Source: Lotus japonicus (taxonomy: Eukaryota > Streptophyta > Magnoliopsida > Fabales > Fabaceae). From it: a stretch of 64,000 nucleotides of DNA. Location: the NCBI RefSeq assembly GCF_012489685.1, contig NC_080041.1, positions 136,105,785 to 136,169,784 on the forward strand, read 5' to 3'. The notes beneath the pieces were generated by a model. It made no database searches and was not told the origin of the DNA. It saw only the letters and a program-made list of their open reading frames with translations. The stretch's first letter is position 1. Every line of letters begins with the position of its first letter. Shown in pieces: positions 48,919 through 62,268 of the stretch. The translations under genes were made by a program, and so were the position numbers.

Positions 48919-49628
48919 TTTCAATTACCTCTCTCAATAAACTAATGCCCTTTACAAGTGAGTAATTAGAAGATTCAGAGTTAAGACATTATATAAACCA
49001 CATCTATCTGAAGGTTAAGACATGCAATTAAGAAATTATGCTAATGTTGACTAGTTAACTACACATAAACCACTAGAACTAGAAGGAATTCCAAGATATA
49101 GAAGAAGGTAAATGTAGTACTCATATGTCTCAATCTTTACTTTTTAGTTCTCATGGAACTCCACTTCTGTTTACAGGAGTTTGAGGAGGATGACTCTATA
49201 GATAAGTATGGAACATAGGGTAATCTAGTTAATGTAGTGGCAGGTTATAAGTCATTGCATTTTGAGTAGGTAACGATGACCCATTAGCAAACACATTATA
49301 TAGGCTTTAGATTATGTAGCTTTCAAGTATGTAACATTGTAACTGCATACCAATACCAAAACATGCACTCTTGAACATCCCCTGGATGGATTGACCAACC
49401 TACATTTATTTTGGAGTACTAAATTAAGATTCTTTGGGGGGCAATATTATCAATGATGAATTTGTTGCCTTTGTGGAACATGACAACACTGGCTTCGTAA
49501 GAACATAGATATGGCTTATAGTGTTTCATCAAACTTAAAAAACGCAGCAGCTGAATTCCAAATTCAAAAATAGCGGTGGAGGGCAAGGAAAAATATTAGG
49601 GGTTGCGATAAATCTCGTGCATAGTGCA

Positions 49629-50316
49629 TAGGGGTGGAAATAGGCCGGGCCGAGCCGAACTTTGCGTGGCCTAAGCCTGGCCTGCATTCTCTTTTCGTGG
49701 CCCAAGCCTGGCCTGTGGCCTATCAATAGGCCAAATTTTACGGCTTGGCCTGGCCTTTTCTAAGGTCTGGCCTGGCCTACAAGCCTGCTTAAAAGCCTAT
49801 TTAACAGACAATTATATTAAAAGAATGTCATTAGGCTGGTGGGCTAATAAGCCTTTTATATATCATTGCACTTTCTTTTTAAATAAAAATAGACACCTGC
49901 AATTCTTGTAAAACGGTGGTGGTGAGTGGTGACTCGCGGTTTGGAGGAGAGGTGGACTTGGCAGCGGCAGACCGACAGTGGTGGCCGGCTGCACCCTGCG
50001 TCCTGTGCGGTTGATGATGTGTCATGTTAAATATGTCTGGAACCTTTCTAATCTAGGTTAGGGTAGGAACTTAGGGTTTTGTTTTATACTAACGTATACA
50101 TCAGTTTAAAAAAAATCAAATAATATATAAATAGGTCGACCTGTTAGGCCAAATAGGCTTTTTTAATAGTTTGGGCCTGACCTTTTTGGTTAATCAAGCT
50201 CTTAAAAAAGCCTTAGCCTGGCCTTTTTAATAAACGAGCCGAGCCGAGCCGAGCCGAGCCTCTAACGAGCCAAGCCATAGGCCCCTGACGAGCCGCCTGG
50301 CCTATTTCCACCCCTA
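49629..50316. mobile_element. Non-autonomous hAT-type element, 688 bp
   Basis: Terminal inverted repeats taggggtggaaataggcc (left) and ggcctatttccacccct+a (right) bound the element. It is flanked by a perfect 8-bp target duplication, atagtgca, at 49621-49628 and 50317-50324; 8-bp duplications and a T/C-AGGGGTGG-like end are typical of hAT elements. The subterminal parts are rich in GGCCTGGCC and GCCGAGCC repeats. No transposase is present, so movement would need an autonomous partner. The perfect duplication suggests recent insertion. Confidence 0.8.
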
Positions 50317-50929
50317 ATAGTGCATACTCAAAACCAGCTTCAGCAATAAAAAAAGCATTGACTTTAGTATTTTACTTTAACTAAAACCAAGTTCTGTCAT
50401 TGTGATATTCTTCGGTATATATTTGAGTATTTCCAAGCCCAGAATCAATGAATTCTGAGCATTAATACGTATGCGATGTCTCGCCGGCATTTTATAGACA
50501 TCGATTATCCTCTGCAAATAACCCAACACCAAGGGCCCGATAGTATAAAGACACAAAAAGACTTAAAAGGAATTGAAGTATCCCCATGCTGACTCAAAGA
50601 TTAATGGGTTGGGTTCCAGAAATAATCCTCCACAATCTGATACCATACTGAATCAAATCAATCAATACCACAATATGATTATCCGAGAAAGTGGAAGTAC
50701 AACAAATAAGTAAAAATCAAAATTAATATGTCTTACTGTCTTAGGATATTTGAGAGCTATTTTCTTAATTACGATGATCAGGCACCAACAACCACCTAGA
50801 CTTGGGAACATATGCCAACCTAAACTGAAAAATTATGTTTAATTATGAAGTAAACGAGATTTATCAGGCTTGTAAGTAAAACCATCAATATTGTTGTCAT
50901 AGTCCAGTTTATAACAAAACAATGACAAA

Positions 50930-51240
50930 ATACTAAAAAAAAAAACTGATCGTTTGTGTCGGCTTTTCTACACTTATGACGGTCCAGAGCCGCCACGTAC
51001 CTAGCCTAGGTGCCACATGCAATTTTTGGCGGTTTACTACCCGTTGGTTTATGCACGACATTACTGACCGTCTAAAACCCACAATAAATGATTCTATGGC
51101 AATCAGTGAACCGCCACAAAAACATGTGCCAACCGCTTGTGGCGGTTTAGTCAGGCTGCTTAGTGCAAACTAACTTTTGGAAGTCCCGGACTGCCACAAA
51201 CGCAAACGCCACAATATTCATGTGTGCGTTTATATTATGA
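50930..51240. mobile_element. Element remnant with GGCGGTTT subterminal repeats
   Basis: Repeated gccgccac / ggcggttt / accgccac motifs in both orientations (50989-51210) resemble CACTA or Mutator subterminal regions. No terminal repeat was pinned down. Class is uncertain. Confidence 0.35.
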
Positions 51241-52136
51241 AGAGATCAAGTTCCAAATCCACATTTTTTATATAATAAAAAGAAGCTCTAAAAGACGTGA
51301 GAGATGGGCCGAGCTTCGACCAAAATCAAGGGTGTCTTCAACCTAAGCTCGATAGATTGAAGAGCTAGAGAAGAAACAAAGGGACCGGTTCCATGGCAGA
51401 TTAATCAACAAAGGAGAAAGCACAAGCAAGACGATGAGGAGAAGGCACAAAGCTTGTCGATGGAGGAATCATAAATATCGAGAAGGCAAGAATCACACAA
51501 AGCGTGACAAAAGATTTTACTCTAAGGAAAACTTAAGAACTTTATTAATTTTAAAGAAAAAAAACCAAAATGTTTAACGGTTTGAATTAGATCGCCATTC
51601 TTTTAGTGAAACAAAAAATTGAGAAAAAAAAAAATCACTCTTGCACAATTTTTTATGTTAAATCCAAACACACATACTTGTGTGAAAAAATGAACCATTC
51701 CCATGATGATAAATTTTGAAGAGGCTGACATAAATTAGTTTTTTTTAAGAAAATTTTATTAGAAAGAAAGAACTACACCGGCTCAGAGGTAGAAACATCA
51801 TGATGAATTAAATAGTGAATATTCGATGAAACTTCTTAAATCCACCCAGAATTGAAGAAAAAGTTTGTGTTCCTAGTCAGATGGTCACCAACACTATTAC
51901 CAAATTACCATTAGGGAACTAATGCTCCGTGTTTTAGTAATACAAGTATGTGATTATGGGCGATGAGCCTAAATATTGATTTTTTTTGGGTTCGTTAAAG
52001 CAAAGTGGACTTTTTGGTAGATGAAGCAAATTGTTTGCGTTTTATCATGGATCAAAACGAGGGAATAGACATCTTTTATTTTTCTTCAGAGTACTATAAT
52101 ACTATTTATTTAAATAATAAATGTCAACTAACAAGA

Positions 52137-52320
52137 TGTAGCACAACTGGTTGATAATTGAGTTCTTTAAGTATTTAGTCCAGTGTTCGATCTCTGAGTG
52201 GTTTGTTGGGAGGGACATACACACTTTAATGTGACTTTGAGATTACATTAAGTGAGTAGACATCTCCCAATAATGGTTTCTCCATATGCATCACCGAGAG
52301 ATCGAACTCTGGACTAAATG
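52137..52320 (+). mobile_element. tRNA-derived SINE-like unit
   Basis: A box A-like sequence (tagcacaactgg, 52139-52150) and box B-like sequence (gttcgatctc, 52185-52194) are spaced about 35 bp apart, as in a tRNA-type polymerase III promoter. The unit ends in a second, inverted box-B-like arm (cgagagatcgaactctggactaaat, 52295-52319) complementary to the first, followed by a T run. Confidence 0.45.
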
Positions 52321-53320
52321 TTTTTTTTATCAAATATTATACGTATAAAGATGGACCACAAAATCCAGAACAAATTAATTACACAAAGAATGGAATTCAT
52401 AATATTTTTTTTCCTCACTCATTAGCCATATGGATTATGGAATTTTCATTAGTCAGCATATCACCTTTTTTTTTTGAAGTGGCCTTGTAATGTTTGATTT
52501 GCCAAAGATGAGGTAATTACTACAAATTAGCATTCAACAAATGGCAGATTATGGCCATCAACCATAAGAAGACATCACTGCCACCTCTTAACTTTCCTCA
52601 GCATCTCAATCTTTACATAAATTAATTTTAAACATTGTTAGATGGCCTAATCATAGGTTAGAGCAAAAGCCTTCAAAAAGGATAAAGAGGGTAGAAAACT
52701 AGAAAGAAAGAAAGATCCTGCACACTCACATAAAATAAAATATTAGTGTGTGACGCATCAAAAAGCATATTAAAGTAGACAAAAAATATCAGATACAGAA
52801 GGCGTGGCTATACAAGTGGCTACTCGTGGATTCCAATCATCTATTCAATTTGGTTGAAGTTCATTCCCAATTTAAATATTAACAATAATCTCATTTGATC
52901 TCATCAATCATCACCAATTAATTAATAGAAATACCACATCTTCTTCGTTCTCGGTTGATAAGAATGAAACGCTTTCCCTCGAAAAAATGTGCACTTGGTT
53001 TCCACTACTGATGTGAATGTTGTGTTGTCAAACAATTTACGAGTGTTTCTGAAATCGACTTATGGTCTCAGAAGCATGAGGCGGAGTCGAGCCAACATGA
53101 GCTAGTCCGCGGTGAAACTTTAATTAATAAAAATAGCAACACATATCGATCATAAGAAGATTGCGTGTTCGATTCCAACTTCTAATGTAAGAGTTATGTT
53201 GGTGGACAATTTATAAATACGTCTGTAACTGTTAGCCATCGTGATTATCACAGAGCCATATAGAACCCGTTGTGGTGATCGGAGCCGAAAAATTAATTAA
53301 TTTGAATCTGGAAGGCAGGC

Positions 53321-53525
53321 ACGTCAGGCACATGAGGGGTGTGGGTGGATAGGCTGGACCCCCTACCACAAGACGCGTAGATGGATCCTTGAAACAACAC
53401 GTGTACGGCTCTGGTGACGTTGGAATAAAATGGCCAGCTCAACAACCACCACACCCTACACCGTATGTTTATACGCCGTAGATATACGCATACATCAGCA
53501 GCATACGACACGTGTTTGGTGACGT
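53321..53525 (+). promoter_or_regulatory. Cluster of ACGT elements upstream of the G-box factor
   Basis: Two palindromic G-boxes, CACGTG, lie at 53398-53403 and 53509-53514. Further ACGT cores lie at 53321-53324, 53417-53420 (TGACGT) and 53522-53525 (GACGTGG). These are the sites bound by group G bZIP proteins, the family encoded by the downstream gene, so autoregulation is plausible. Confidence 0.55.
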
Positions 53526-54899
53526 GGACATCGTCTTGGTGTTCCTTCTTCCTTCTTCTTCACCATCACCACCAAAACTTCATTCCTCTCTCTGTATCGC
53601 TGTTTCTTTCCCTCGTTCATTTCTTCTCCAAAGCTTCAATTTTTTTACTTGCAGCTGCCAAAAAAGGAATTTTTTTTGTGGGTATCTGTCAGGTGCGTTG
53701 AATTCTGCTATGTTAATTGAAAGTTTTGATTTTGAATGCTTTTCATGTAATTGAGTGCGAGTCAAAGTGGTGGAAGAACAAGACCTTTTTTTCTTCTTCT
53801 CATGGAAGAAAAAAGTTTAGAATTTTGATTTTGTGAAACACTAAACAGCTGAAACAAACAAGAGGGTTAAGAATTGAGGTTCTTCTGGATCTCATTTTGC
53901 ATCTTTTTGGTTAAGATTTTGAATATGCTTGTGGATTTGCTTGAGTGAGCTTCTTTCATTTCATTTTGGTTGTATGTTTGCTAGTAAAATTGGTTTTTCC
54001 ATAACAAGTAGGTGGACAGGGACTAGATCGGAGGTTAAACCTGCAGAATTCAACATAGTGGAGGCTCAGGTAGATAATTCATGAGTTTTATGAGTCTTCT
54101 TCTCTCAGTTTTCACACCATTTCTTGAGCCATGTGGAAGTGGAATGTGTTTGCCATGGGAGGGCATGTTTGTCATTTAGCTAATGAGGTGTCTTGCTGGG
54201 GTGGACTATGTTCTGCCTTGTTGTCTGTCTCTCTATCCCTTTCTATCATGTTTGTGGGATGGTGAAAAGACAGAATTAACCCTCCTCCATTCTGTCCTTG
54301 ACTAACTCTTCTTATCTTATGTTTGTAGTTTCATTTTGTCTATGCACTCTTTTGAACCTTTCTTGAAAGGTCTTTGTGAAATCCCACTTTCTCTTAAACA
54401 AGGAACTAACAAAGGTGAACTGGTGTTGGTTCCTACTCTTTTGGACCTTTTTCTGAAGCATTTACTGAGTCTAATTAAGTATAAAACCATATAAGCTCTC
54501 AAGTGTTAGCCTTCTTGTTGGAATTGGTATAGAATATAGATCAGTCAGTTGTTCTCACGTGAAACTCTGAAACTTGTTTCAATTTGTCTAATCCATAGTG
54601 AATTACTGAGTAGGTGCTAGATTCACCTTGAGACTTGTCAAATCTCTTGCATAGATAACATGTCTCTGTCTACAACGGAAGTGAAAACTATATGATTTTT
54701 GTATACTTGTAGTACAGAAATGATTTTTAGGATCAAGTGTGTTTTAAATTGCATCTCCTTTCTTATGGATTTTGGCTTGTCCCCCCTTGTAACTTTTTGT
54801 TGCTGATAATAGCTGACATGGCTTCTGTTAATGCAGTTGAGACATTTTCTGTGAATTAGCAAGGATCCTTCTATAATATTTGACCAGGAGGTGCTTACA

Positions 54900-57800
54900 A
54901 TGGGAAGCAGTGAGGAAGAGAAATCTACCAAGTCTGAAAAGCCGCCTTCACCTGTAACAGTGGTGAGCTCATAAAAGTGTATCTGGGTGTGGATGCATTT
55001 GTAAAAAGCTTGAACTTTCTTTAACACTCTCGTACTTACCTTATGAACAGGATCAGGCCAACCATACCAACCAGACCAATGTTCATGTCTATCCTGATTG
55101 GGCAGCCATGCAGGTTACCTGCTTTTTGCCTTTAACTCCTTTGTCTGTTAATGACTGAAGTATTACTCTAGTTTCTTACTTTCTAGCTAAATTTAATATA
55201 AATAACTGCCCTCAAATTTTACTTGTTTAAGCGCTGCCATCCTTACTCAGTCAATCATTGCCAATATCAGGGGTGAAAACCTATTAATGGACCGTGTTCA
55301 CTCTTTTGAAGATTTTCTAATAACCATCTTACTATTGACAAATCTGAGAATCATTATCCACACCATCTTTGTTATTTCTTCCACACTTTAAAGTCAGTGA
55401 TCTGCGTCTACGGACTACATCTTCCCAGGAAGACACCAGCTTCCTTTACTTAAAATCTACCATCATGTATTTCTGTTTTACTTTTTCTTTTACTAAGAAA
55501 TGAATTGATAAAACTGTTTATCTATTCGCTCTTGAGAATTATTGAGCATCCTCTCTGTATATGAGTAGTAGATTGTCGTCCCTAAAGTAAGTACCCAAAG
55601 GGTGCCATTCTTATGGTGCATTGTATTGTATATTCTGTTTTAGTCCATTGCTAATAAAGTTTACCTGTAATAAACATCAGACTGAAATTGTGCATTGGAT
55701 TCAGTAACCAGTTGGGTAATAATATATAGGATGAGATTTACTTTGGCCCTCGGTTGCTTTCTCTTTTGAAAACATATCCAATTGGTGGTATGAAACTATG
55801 AATTTTTCCCACTTCAAAATTGATTTATCTGCCAAGTTCTTTTAAGCATAAATGCCGTTAGAAATTGCTTCTGGTGATTTAAATCGTCTGTTATATTTTC
55901 AGGCATATTATGGGCCAAGAGTTCCTATGCCACAATACTACAACTCAGCTGTGGCTTCTGGTCACCCTCCTCACCCCTACATGTGGGGGCCACCACAGGT
56001 AATACCTAAATACATAAATTATTATATTATATCACTGTCATTTTTTTTGGATGTATTGGTACACATCCTAGATGACAGGGGTGATTAACTTGTTAACTTA
56101 TCATTTCTTCCAGCATATGATGCCACCTTATGGGCCTCCTTATGCAGCAATTTATCCACACGGTGGAGTTTATAGTCACCCCGGAGTTCCTGTTGTAAGC
56201 CTACGTTCTTGTGATTTGTTTTTGTGATTTTTTATAATTATTAATTCCTGTTAATGGAATTTATATTCATTCTCTGGAACATGAATTGGTTTATTAATGC
56301 TTTACAAAAATAATCAATATGGATCAGGGAGGTCGAGAATTCGAGATGTGATTTTTCCATTTTTGTTGGCCCTAGTTAATTTAGGAGTTATCTATATCTG
56401 GTTGGCATCTCAACTGTTACTAACCTTTCCCTACTGTGATAATCTTAACGTGCCAAAATCGCCGTTAATTTAAAGCATATAAGATGGGCAAAACAGAGAT
56501 TTTTCACGCTTTATTATATATCCTTGATTGGTCGGAATTCCTCCGTGATCTCATGAATGATATTTGTGAAATATAGGGCCCACATGCACATAGCCAAGGA
56601 ATTCCGTCTTCACCTGCTGTAAGTTTTTTTCCTGAGAGCAGTTCTTACTCTAGTCCTTGAGTGCTATCCATTTTATGAATGGTTTTAATTGGTGTAAAAC
56701 AATGCAGACCGGGACTCCTCTAAGCATAGAGACACCTCCCAAATCATCTGGAAATAATGAGAAGGGCTTGATGAAGAAATTGAAAGGGTTTGATGGACTT
56801 GCTATGTCAATAGGCAATGGCCATGCTGAGAGTGCGGAGCGTGGAGCTGAAAACATGCTATCACTGAGGTTTGTTATCTGTTTTCTTTATATATGAATAT
56901 TGCCAAGAACATTCTTTCTTTTATTTTCCTTTCTTACAATGGGAGTTGGGAAGGGGTGAATATCTAATACTCCTTAGTTTATTGAATTCTACTTTCTCGC
57001 TGTCTAGAAGGTCGGTCCATAAGTTGGTTATTGTAATAGGTTCTTGTGGGTAACTAAGTAATTTTATGGTGATGTGAACAGTGGAGATACTGAGGGCTCC
57101 AGTGATGGAAGTGATGGCAATACTGCTGGGGTGAGAACTTTCTTGTAATTGGCATTTTTTTCCTGCACTTTGCTGACTATATGATATTGTTTTCCCGTAC
57201 CCTATTTTTTTTTTTCCAATGATTGGATAAAATTGAACCTTTAAATTATAATATTTGCCTATGTTATGGCCAGGCTAATCAAACAAGAAGGAAAAGAAGC
57301 CGTGAGGGAACACCAACCACTGGTATGACTCTGTTCTTCACCAAGTGTCACATCTTGATGAACAATAGAGTTGTCCTTGGATCACTATTAGCACTGCATG
57401 CATGATTTCAACCAGTTTATTGAGTAGGATTTTCATAAATGGAATGATATTCTATCAGCAAGGTGAAATTGCCCGAGTTCTTACATCACAATTAGTTTGA
57501 AAAATGTAGTAGACTCTAAGATGGTATTCACCTTGATTTCAGACTTGTTACAGTATAGGTATTGGTGTCCTGTGCTTACAATTGCTAATAAAATGTCTTA
57601 CACCCCAAACTGCATTATTTATCTACAAGCACTGTAAGCTAAGAGCCAGGTCTCAATGTGATCTGTATTGATTGTTATGCTTTTCCACGCTGTTTAAGCA
57701 GATGGAGAAGGGAAAACTGAGATACAAGGTAGTCCAGATTCCAAAGAAACTCGAGCTTCGAGTAAGATGGTGCCAGTTGCAGGACAATTAGTCGGATCTG

Positions 57801-59570
57801 TATTGGAGCTGAGAAACCCTTCCAATATTCCTTCTAAAACAAATCCCACAAGTGCTCCACAACCTTGTGCGGTATTGCCTGCAGAACCTTGGCTACAGGT
57901 ATGGTCACCATATAATTCATTTTAACATCAGAGACTCTGAAACACATTGTATTTTGCTAACATTGAAGTCATTCATGTGGATATTTTTGGATTCCATAGA
58001 ATGATCGTGAGCTGAAGCGTGAGAGGAGGAAACAATCAAATCGAGAATCTGCTAGGAGGTCCAGACTAAGGAAGCAGGTATAAATGTTGCTTTTTTTTTT
58101 CCCAGATATTGTGAATCACCAATTGGCGTTTGAGCTTTCTGTTAGAAATAGTTATTTTGTCAATCTTTTTCCATATCACATGCTTGTAAATTTGTTGCAT
58201 GAGCTGTCTCTATGCATGCAGCTCCCTAGAAAAAAAAAAGGTATTATACTCAATATAGGCTTGTGACTAATGTTATTCCCTGTGTTCCAGGCTGAGGCTG
58301 AAGAACTGGCACGAAAAGTTGAATCCTTGAATGCTGAAAATGTGACCCTGAAATCAGAAATAAATCGACTGGCTGAAAGTTCTGAAAAAGTTAAGGTGGA
58401 AAATGCCACGTTAAAGGTACTTTTCTCATAATATTTCTTCAGTGTATGCATTTCATTGTGGTATTCTTTCATGCCGAGCATATTTATCAGCAGTATCTTA
58501 TGATATGTGATACTACACAAATTCTTGAGGTAGCGATATGTATTGCAGAGAATGAACCTGAATCTCATTTTGTATCACCAAGTCACAGCTGAATCTTATG
58601 ATTCAAGATCTTTCAACGTCGCGTGCAGGTTGCACTTCAGTCGGGTCTGGTTGCGTGACCAATTTAGGTTTCTGGTGTTTTGGGCTGATGTATTTTAGTT
58701 TTTCTTACAAAAAATGACAGAAATAGCTGACTAATACTCCTTCGAAAGACCTGTCACATTCTCGAAAATTCAGACCCTACTTTGGCCCTTACTACTATTG
58801 ATTCATGTGACATTTCTGGCTCACCAAAGAAACATGTCTCCTTTGTTGTTTTTTATCGGTTCCAGTACCCTTGTGCCTCCTTTGTTGTTTTCTTGACACT
58901 TCTCCATCTACTCGCGTGTTTCCTGTTGTGATACTTGTTTAATGCTGTTGTGCTGCGGTCTAGTGTTGACCTTAGGGATGATGAATGATTCAATTATAGG
59001 AAGTAGGAAAGTAATTTGCATATCGTCATTTTATTGGTGATTTCTTGAGGGGTTGGGTACTTAAACTTTGTGCACCCACTATTTTTCTTCTTATCTTGAT
59101 TTATGGCTTGGATCTTCATCTTTTATTATTTTAAGGCTTATTATATGATATTTCAGCTTATATTTCAATTTATAACTTGATTTTTTGTATCATGTATCTT
59201 ACGATACACAAAATGATTCGATTCGCAATTCATAAAATGGGTCTTCCGATTCACGATATGAATCGCGATTCCAGTAACCGTGATGCTGAATACTATATTG
59301 TTTTTGACTCAGGAAAAACTTAGAAATGCTCAACTGGGACAATCAGAAGAGATAATTTTGAATGGCATTGACAGCGAGAGGGCTACACCTGTAAGTACAG
59401 AAAACTTGTTATCAAGAGTTAATAATTCCAGTTCTAACGATAGAACTGTGGAGGATGAGAATGGTTTTCGTGACAACAAATCAAACTCTGGCTCAAACTC
59501 TGGCGGCGGTGCGAAGCTGCATCAATTACTGGATGCGAGTCCCCGAGCTGATGCTGTGGCGGCTGGTTAA
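54900..59570 (+). CDS. GBF3: G-box-binding bZIP factor, GBF3/CPRF1-like
   Basis: This group G bZIP transcription factor binds CACGTG G-boxes in light- and ABA-regulated promoters. Twelve coding exons (54900-54962, 55051-55113, 55903-55998, 56114-56194, 56577-56618, 56708-56868, 57082-57130, 57274-57322, 57702-57898, 58000-58077, 58291-58416, 59313-59570) give 420 aa with all phases matching. The proline-rich MFMR activation region covers about residues 25-115 (HVYPDWAAMQ, YYGPRVPMPQYY, HPYMWGPPQ). A conserved GLMKKLKGFDGLAMSIGNG block and NQTRRKRSREGTPTT follow. The basic region is split as RERRKQSNRESARRSRLRKQ (N-x7-R present), then a leucine zipper (AEAEELARKVESLNAENVTL). The C terminus, KLHQLLDASPRADAVAAG, is the family ending. 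The leader contains introns upstream of the ATG. The soybean GBF is remembered as very similar; orthology to GBF3 rather than GBF2 is likely, not proven. Confidence 0.93.
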
Positions 59571-61790
59571 TGCAAAACCAGCGATTGCCGCGGCTGATCA
59601 TGTAGTTTTGGCATATTACAAGCCCAAAATTACTGCTAACAGTTGTCTGAGGGATGGATCAGCTGAATTTTAGTATCTAAATCCATCAAATCCAGAACTA
59701 ATTCATTGCTTGTCAGTTATTACTTAGGACAAGAACTCTTATTTTATTAGATTTGACGAAATATGGATATGATTACTAAAGTTTGTAAAATGAAGAGGAT
59801 TATAGATTTTAGTTTAGACTTTAGAGAGGGTTGTTGAACCCTTATATAATTGGATGTGTGCTATTGACTATTTTGGTGTGGACCTTGTAATGTTAGTATC
59901 TGATAAAGTCATTCTGGCTTTTCGTGTGTTTGGAAATTCCTGGTGCATTGACGTAGAAGTCACTTTTTGTTTGTTGCTTTAGCACGACTTCAATGCCTGT
60001 GCTCAGTGCTATTTGACGTGGTTCTAAACAACATTCTCTTTTTGACAAAAAACGTGCAATACCTTTTTTTTGGTCAATGAAAAAGTTTGAATGATTCGGC
60101 TATAGTGACCGAGTCAGGGCATGTCTCTAAGAGTATACTTGCCGAGATTGCCTACCAACACAACTTTCACATCAACAGTAGAAATGAAACACAAGGGCAT
60201 GTCACTAAGAGTGTATTTACCAAGATTGTCCACCAATACAGCTTTCACACCAACAGTAGAAATGAAACACAACTTTTTGAAGGGAAGTAATCTTTCTTTA
60301 CAAACTGAGTCAAAATGTACATCTCCAATACCTGATCCATATCCGAAGACAACTCCTCCAACCCTTGAAACTTGTGTCCAATTGAGTCAGCCCATTACTA
60401 TAACACTTGTTTTCATTGATTAGGCCCATTCAAAGGTTCCTGCATTCTAGGTACTGTACGGCGCCCACCATGGGAATTTGCTTTAGGATGCTGAAAAAGA
60501 AAATTGAAGTCAAAAAAATACTTACTGTGAAAAGATTTATTTCATCAAAAACGTAAAATTCATGTAATACTTGGTTTTTAAGTAATTATGCTTCTTAATC
60601 AGACACTAACTCATTTGCAAGATTCTCATTCACATCATCTAGAGTTGTCCTACAATATTAAAGGTGATTAACAACGGGAATGCCGCTATTTAAATCGCAC
60701 CGTTGCTTCATATAAAATCTGTGAGACACTTCAAACATTTATATATGCTTGAACATGAACCTCTTGGATTGAGTAACAATTTAATGTTAGATCTAGACCA
60801 CGTGCATGTGTAACCTTACACTATACTCAATCACTAGATTCCTGTATCGTACAATCAACAAATAATTTTTTCAAAATCAAGTTTATGAAGGTATGTATGC
60901 ATGCATGATTGAACTAATCTTCCGATTAAAAATTAAAATGGTAAAGATAATATTTTCGAGCATGGACATTTCATATTTACTATTCCAAGGTGAGAGAACC
61001 TAAGTTTTGTAAACCCTTATCTTCATAGAGTTAAGAAAACTGAAGTTTTTTACCTAAAAAATGAGAATCAAAATTGTGTGTAAAAAGAAGCACACTGAAT
61101 CTTCAAAAGAAACACAAACATGTAGGTGAAAAACATGTTATACACAAGTTTTATATATTATCATCTAAAGTCAGGGTTGTAAATTTCCAATTCGTCGTGC
61201 AAAGCACGTGTTGCGCACGGCTTGTTTTTCATTTTTTACTCGCTCTAAAATATTATTATTCGATATGTAGTAGTATTGTTAGTTTTTTTATAAACTCGGG
61301 GCCATGACCCCTATGTCCCTTACAAATTTCGCTAGTGCTTACGATTAAAAATTAAAATGGTTGATTCAAAAAAAAATTTAAATGGTAAAAGATAATATTT
61401 GAGTCTGTTATGGATATTTCATATTAATCATGATGGGAAAACCGAAGTTTAATTTTGTAAGCCCCTGCCTTCAAATAAAAACTGAAGTTTTTTTTCATCG
61501 GAAAGAAAACCAATTTTTTATAAAAGAAACAGACAGGTCAATTTTTTTCATAGGCACAAACAGGTCTATTAAACTTCATTATCCATTCACATTATAATTA
61601 AATTAAAATAAAAAAAATAAAACAAGTAACCTAATAAAATAGTTTTATTATTTGTCCATAACTAATTACACAATTGATATATACCAAAAAAAAAAAAACA
61701 TAATGGATATACACTAACTTTTTATTTGGAATTTTTTTTATAAACATCTTTTACCCGGTCTGCCAAATTTAGGATTTAATTACAATTAAG
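59571..61790. other. Intergenic with a 78-bp duplication
   Basis: GBF 3' UTR is followed by a diverged 78-bp tandem duplication and AT-rich DNA. Near 61190-61225 a GC-rich palindromic phrase (cgtgcaaagcacgtgttgcgcacgg) resembles a transposon terminal hairpin but lacks a definable end. No gene was seen. Confidence 0.45.
60117..60272. repeat. 78-bp diverged tandem duplication
   Basis: The unit starting gggcatgtctctaagag (60117) recurs at 60195 as gggcatgtcactaagag. Both end in 'caacagtagaaatgaaacacaa'. About ten differences separate the copies. Confidence 0.75.
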
Positions 61791-61794
61791 GGTC

Positions 61795-61900
61795 ATCATT
61801 CCTCCCCTAAAGTGTATTGTGGAGATCGAACCCGAGAGGCGAAAACTCTTTCCACAATCTCAGTCTGTGTTGTCAACTGAGCTACCCTCTTGGGTGGAAA
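61795..61900 (-). mobile_element. tRNA-derived SINE (minus orientation)
   Basis: On the minus strand box A is GTAGCTCAGTTGA (61885-61873) and box B is GGGTTCGATCTCC (61833-61821), with typical spacing. The head is CCACCCAAGAGGGTAGCTCAG. Another copy lies at about 62906-63077. Confidence 0.6.
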
Positions 61901-62252
61901 TTATTTTTACACCCCCTCATTTTTCATTTTTTACATTTTCTATTACATATCCTATCATCAATTCATCATCACCGCTCTCTCATCACAATCTCACATATTT
62001 TTTACAGTAGTAAAGAATTTGAAAATGGATGTTGATAGGAATGTTTTAAATATGGGAAGTGTTAGCAATCATGAAAAAGAAGACAAATTTTGAAGATAAG
62101 CCCGGGATTACACTGACAAATCCATTTTTCACAACACACAAACACACACGCATGTTGTTTGTGTAGTCATAGTGTGATGTGATAGCTCAGTCAGTGTTGA
62201 TTCAATTTTCTTCATCTGCACCGAGATTCTTCTTCTTCTTCTACCAACATTG

Positions 62253-62268
62253 TGTGTGTGTGTGTGTT
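62253..62268. repeat. TG microsatellite
   Basis: A short (TG)n run of about 16 bases, in the presumed promoter or leader region of the last gene. Confidence 0.7.

Larger units (their letters stand above)
48919..53460. other. Transposon-rich spacer
   Basis: This 4.5-kb stretch has no supported gene. It holds a hAT-type element, a GGCGGTTT-repeat element, a SINE-like unit and AT-rich DNA. A second possible B-box-like segment (gtgttcgattcc, near 53166) hints at another decayed SINE. Confidence 0.5.

Noticed and set aside
61190..61225. GC-rich palindrome as a second Helitron end
   Set aside because: The stem is imperfect and no CTRR follows at the expected distance.
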